From: Streptomyces sp. TLI_105
GTDB taxonomy: Bacteria > Actinomycetota > Actinomycetes > Streptomycetales > Streptomycetaceae
Assembly (NCBI RefSeq): GCF_900105415.1
Contig: NZ_FNSM01000001.1
Location: 744,001 to 808,000, forward strand
DNA: 64,000 bases
Reading direction: 5' to 3'
This document shows positions 61,363 through 64,000 of this stretch, piece after piece. The notes beneath the pieces are model-generated. The model ran no database searches. It saw only the letters and a list, made by a program, of their open reading frames with translations, and was not told the DNA's origin. A program made the position numbers and the translations under genes. How positions within the stretch are numbered: position 1 is the first letter of the stretch; each line of letters opens with the position of its first letter.

Positions 61363-61439
61363 TGACGACGCCGAAGCCCGTGGTGGGGCCGTGGTACCGT
61401 AAAAGTGGGTCAATTGATTTAGTCGGTCTCACGGAGTGC

Positions 61440-61722
61440 TGGACGGCGTGCGCGCCGGCGGACACGCGGCTAGAGCAGTTGGTCGAGACGGCTGTGCGGG
61501 TGATCGCCCGCGAAGGTGCCGACGGAGCCGCCACCCGGAAGATCGCCGATGAGGCGCAGGCGCCTCGCTCCTCCCTCCCTACTGCTTCCAGAAAACGAAA
61601 AACCTCCTGCTCGCCGTTTTCACACGTCTCGCCGGAAAACGCCTGTCAGGGTCGATCTGCTGGACGGGAACGAGGGCTTGGGGCGCGCTGCCGAGGGTGC
61701 CGTGACGCGGAGCATGAAGTAG
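61440..61722 (+). pseudogene. Degenerate tetR copy
   Basis: RLEQLVETAVRVIAREGADGAATRKIADEAQAP (from about 61468) is almost the same as the start of the intact TetR at 63411-63998 (REQLIEAAVRVIAREGADGATTRKIADEAKAP). After a frameshift near 61580 the similarity continues as YCFQKTKNLLLAVF against YCFQNKENLLLAVF. A further shift gives VDLLDGNEGLG, then a stop. There is no start codon with a ribosome site. The homology covers roughly the first 90 residues of the intact gene, so it is a decayed partial paralogue. Confidence 0.8.
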
Positions 61723-61757
61723 GCCGGAAACCTCACCTAAAAGGAGATCAGGACAGC

Positions 61758-63122
61758 ATGAGGACCGACGGCACGAAATACAGCAGCTTCACCGGCTGGA
61801 TCGACCGGCCGGACGACGTGCAGCCCGCGCTGGACGGCGATCTCACCTGTGACATCGCCGTCATCGGCGGCGGCATGGGTGGCATGGCGGCTGCGCTGCG
61901 CCTCGCGGACCGTGATCAGGACGTGGTCCTGCTGGAGGCCGAGTTCTGCGGCTACGGCTCGGCCTCGCGCAACGGCGGTCAGATCGCCGGGGCGCCGGGT
62001 GGCGACCTGCGGATGCTCAGCCTCCAGTCCCCGAAGAAGATGCCGGTCATGGTCAAACTGGCGGAACACGCGGGCCACTACGTGGAAGACCTCATCAAGA
62101 CGCACGACATCGACTGCGACTACGTGGCGAACGGCCTGGTGTGAGGTGCGGTCTCACCCCTCATGATGCTCAGGGTGCGCACTCAGGCGGCGATCCTGCG
62201 CGCCTTCGGTGGGCAGGGGACCGTCGGCAGCAGGGAGGAACTCGGCCTCCCTGCCGGCTTCGTGGGCGGTATGCGGGAGTCCATCGGCGGGATACTGAAC
62301 CCGGGCAAGCTCGCTCGTGGTGTGCGTCGCGCGCTGCTCGCCTCCTCGGCCAAGGTCTTCGAGCAGTCACGGGTGAGTGATGTCCGGCGGACAGGCCGCA
62401 TCGTCGAGCTCACGACACCGCACGGCACCGTGCGGGCCAACAAGGTGGTGCTCGCGACCAGCGTCTACGGCGGCGAGTGGGACATCACGCCCAAGAACCT
62501 CGCGACGCCGCTGTACGTCATCGAGATCGAGTCGGAACCCATCGCGCCGGAGCGGCTCGCGAAGCTGGACTGGACCAGTCGGTCCGGCATCATCACCCAG
62601 CACCAATTGATGACCCACTACCGGCTCACCGAGCGCAACACCATCGTCTGCGGGGTCCGCCAAGCGCAGCGAGGCCAGACCTACCCGCTCCCGGACCGGC
62701 TCCCGGACCCCCGTGTCGTGCAGGACATGGGGAAGGATCTGGCCAACCGGTTCCCGTCGCTGTCCGACGTGGCCATCGAGCGGGCCTGGGGCGGTTGGAT
62801 CGGCATCAGCCCGGACTGGCTGTCGATCGCCGGGCAGGTGGGCGACAACGTCTTCTACTCGATGGCCTGCAACGGCCACGGCCTCTGTCAGGTGCCGTAC
62901 GTGGCCCACCAGCTCGCCGACTACATCGTCGACGGTGAGATGCCGGAGGACCTCACCGGCATCTGGTCGGACGCCACGAAGTACTCGCCGTCGATGTCGC
63001 TGCTGATGCAGCCGTTCGTCCTCCGAGCCATCTGGGGGCTGGACCGTTTCAACGATTTCTTCAATGGCAGCAGGACGCTGGCCCGGCGGACGCTCCGTCG
63101 TAGCAGGCGCAGGGACTCCTGA
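61758..63122 (+). pseudogene. FAD-dependent amine/amino-acid oxidase (DadA/PuuB-like) with one in-frame stop
   Basis: ATG 61758 has AAGGAG upstream. The first 128 codons give DIAVIGGGMGGMAAALRLAD (FAD site) and GYGSASRNGGQIAGAPGG, typical of gamma-glutamylputrescine oxidase and D-amino-acid dehydrogenase relatives. A TGA at 62142-62144 interrupts, then the same frame continues without gap as GAVSPLMMLRVRTQAAIL through VVLATSVYGG and the C-terminal WGGWIGISPDWLSIAG and NGHGLCQVPY to the stop at 63120. The unbroken length is about 454 codons, normal for the family. A Trp codon (TGG to TGA) at the stop site is plausible. A restart at ATG 62163 would lack the FAD motif and be inactive. Confidence 0.85.
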
Positions 63123-63140
63123 AGGTTGGGGTGGCGCCCG

Positions 63141-63239
63141 ATCCATGACGGCGTGGCACATGAGATCGCCACCCGCTACGACGAGACCGCCGAGTCCTAC
63201 GAAGCGGCCGCCCTCGCGTCACTCCTGATGCAGGCCTGA
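63141..63239 (+). pseudogene. IS5-family transposase remnant, C-terminal end
   Basis: HEIATRYDETAESYEAAALASLLMQA followed by a stop is the standard IS5-family ending (ATRYDKTAxSYxAAVxLASLLMW). It completes the remnant at 60804-61362 apart from roughly 25 missing residues. About 1.8 kb of unrelated coding DNA separates the two halves. Confidence 0.75.
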
Positions 63240-63315
63240 CATTTGACGACAGGAGCTAGGAGCCATCGCGTCCGGGCCGTCGGGGACAACAGCCCACCGG
63301 TGCTTCCGGAAATGC

Positions 63316-63348
63316 ACGAGTCCGGCTCGCGGGGCGAGCCGGACTCGT
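63316..63348. terminator. Hairpin downstream of the right-end TetR gene, first of two
   Basis: ACGAGTCCGGCTCG pairs exactly with CGAGCCGGACTCGT around a five-base loop. It lies between the transposase remnant and the TetR stop. Confidence 0.65.
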
Positions 63349-63368
63349 CGGGGTGCGCTCGTGACGAC

Positions 63369-63405
63369 GGCGTTTCCGGCACCCGCTCGCGCGTCCGGAA
63401 ACGCC
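63369..63405 (-). terminator. Hairpin directly after the right-end TetR gene
   Basis: GGCGTTTCCGG pairs with CCGGAAACGCC across a 15-base loop, ending 6 bases from the TetR stop codon. Confidence 0.65.
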
Positions 63406-63410
63406 GCCCC

Positions 63411-63998
63411 TCAGGCGGTCTCTCGCGCACCCTCCTTCAGGAAGGCTTTCAGCATCGCGCAGGCGGTCGCCGTGTCACGCAACGTGCGCTCCTTGTCGCC
63501 GTCCGAGAACAGCTGCAGCGAGAGCCCGTCGACCAGGCACATCGTGACCCTCAGCACGGACTGCAGCTCCTCGTCCGGGAGCGACACGTCGACCTGGCGC
63601 AGGACGGCCTCCGACGACCTGAGAAAGGTGGCGTAGAAGCCGACCGAAAGCTCGGGGTCGTAGCGCTCCGCCCACAGCGTGACCTCGATCATGGCCCGCG
63701 CCCTGACGGGGTTCTCCACGCTCCACCGCATGGCGCCCGTCAGGCACAGCTCGAGAACGTCCCCCAGGCTCGCGCCCTCGCCCTCCGGCAGATCGGCGGC
63801 GACGGGCATCTCCTCGGAGAGCTGCGCGAAGACGGCGAGCAGGAGGTTCTCCTTGTTCTGGAAGCAGTAGTGGAGGGAGGCGAGGGGTGCCTTCGCCTCA
63901 TCGGCGATCTTCCGGGTGGTGGCTCCGTCGGCGCCCTCGCGTGCGATCACCCGCACGGCCGCCTCGATCAACTGCTCCCGCCGCGCCTCCGCCGACAC
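63411..63998 (-). CDS. TetR-family regulator (BetI-like), start near the window edge
   Basis: 195 residues if it begins at GTG 63998; the true start may lie beyond the window. Helix-turn-helix REQLIEAAVRVIAREGADGATTRKIADEAKAPLASLHYCFQNKENLLLAV, then a helical domain with VRARAMIEVTLWAERYDPEL and VLRVTMCLVDGLSLQLFSDGD as in the BetI-type C-terminus. It probably controls nearby amine or oxidase genes; the dyad at 57274 or its relatives are candidates. A broken copy of its N-terminal half lies at 61440-61722. Confidence 0.85.
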   Translation of the reverse strand: MSAEARREQLIEAAVRVIAREGADGATTRKIADEAKAPLASLHYCFQNKENLLLAVFAQLSEEMPVAADLPEGEGASLGDVLELCLTGAMRWSVENPVRARAMIEVTLWAERYDPELSVGFYATFLRSSEAVLRQVDVSLPDEELQSVLRVTMCLVDGLSLQLFSDGDKERTLRDTATACAMLKAFLKEGARETA

Positions 63999-64000
63999 GT

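Noticed and set aside
62142..62144. Possible selenocysteine codon in the FAD oxidase
   Set aside because: No SECIS-like hairpin is apparent directly after the TGA, the family has no known selenoprotein members, and the flanking DNA is decaying; nonsense mutation is simpler.

Overview
The window looks like Streptomyces or a very close actinomycete: GC is about 70 percent, reading frames show strong third-position GC bias, GTG and TTG starts are common, TTA codons are rare, and it carries LacI-type sugar regulators and secreted glycoside hydrolases typical of the genus. No tRNA, rRNA, CRISPR array or intact mobile element was seen.

The first two thirds (about 1-41200) is a plant-cell-wall degradation island. 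Positions 1-15454 form a xylan locus. A bxlEFG-type ABC importer is followed by secreted GH30 and GH10 xylanases, a Gfo/Idh/MocA oxidoreductase and a PmoA-like (DUF6807) gene. Divergently lie the LacI regulator bxlR, the GH3 beta-xylosidase bxlA, a GH43 enzyme, a GH10-CBM13 xylanase and a CBM13-CE1 esterase whose 5' end looks broken. Positions 15508-32731 form an arabinose and related-sugar locus: araBAD, a LacI regulator, a ChvE/GguAB-like importer, galM, a YtfQRT-YjfF-like importer and a second LacI regulator. Near-identical operators TTGTGAGCGYTAACA recur in front of araB, the ChvE-like gene and ytfQ, and a palindromic relative lies inside the GH30 signal-peptide codons. Positions 32731-41186 hold cellulases (two GH6, one GH9-CBM2) preceded by CebR-like boxes, a phosphodiesterase-jacalin fusion, and an inserted stress-protein/transporter pair.

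After a scar with a truncated pirin gene (41306-42013), the last third is catabolic. A TetR-controlled SDR, acyl-CoA dehydrogenase and APH-kinase operon (42014-46009) resembles 4-hydroxyacyl-CoA (levulinate-type) degradation. A long minus-strand cluster (46108-57210) encodes a sodium:solute symporter with its small partner, an aminotransferase, a DapB-like dehydrogenase, a PhyH dioxygenase, an aldehyde dehydrogenase, a gamma-glutamyl hydrolase, an alcohol dehydrogenase, a glutamine-synthetase-like ligase and an unknown protein. The ligase, alcohol dehydrogenase, hydrolase and aldehyde dehydrogenase are translationally coupled and would suit gamma-glutamylation-dependent breakdown of an amino alcohol. 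Then come a flavin monooxygenase and a divergent acyl-CoA ligase.

The right edge (60774-63410) is decayed: two parts of an IS5-type transposase flank a degenerate tetR copy and an amino-acid/amine oxidase gene interrupted by one in-frame TGA. An intact relative of that tetR ends the window.
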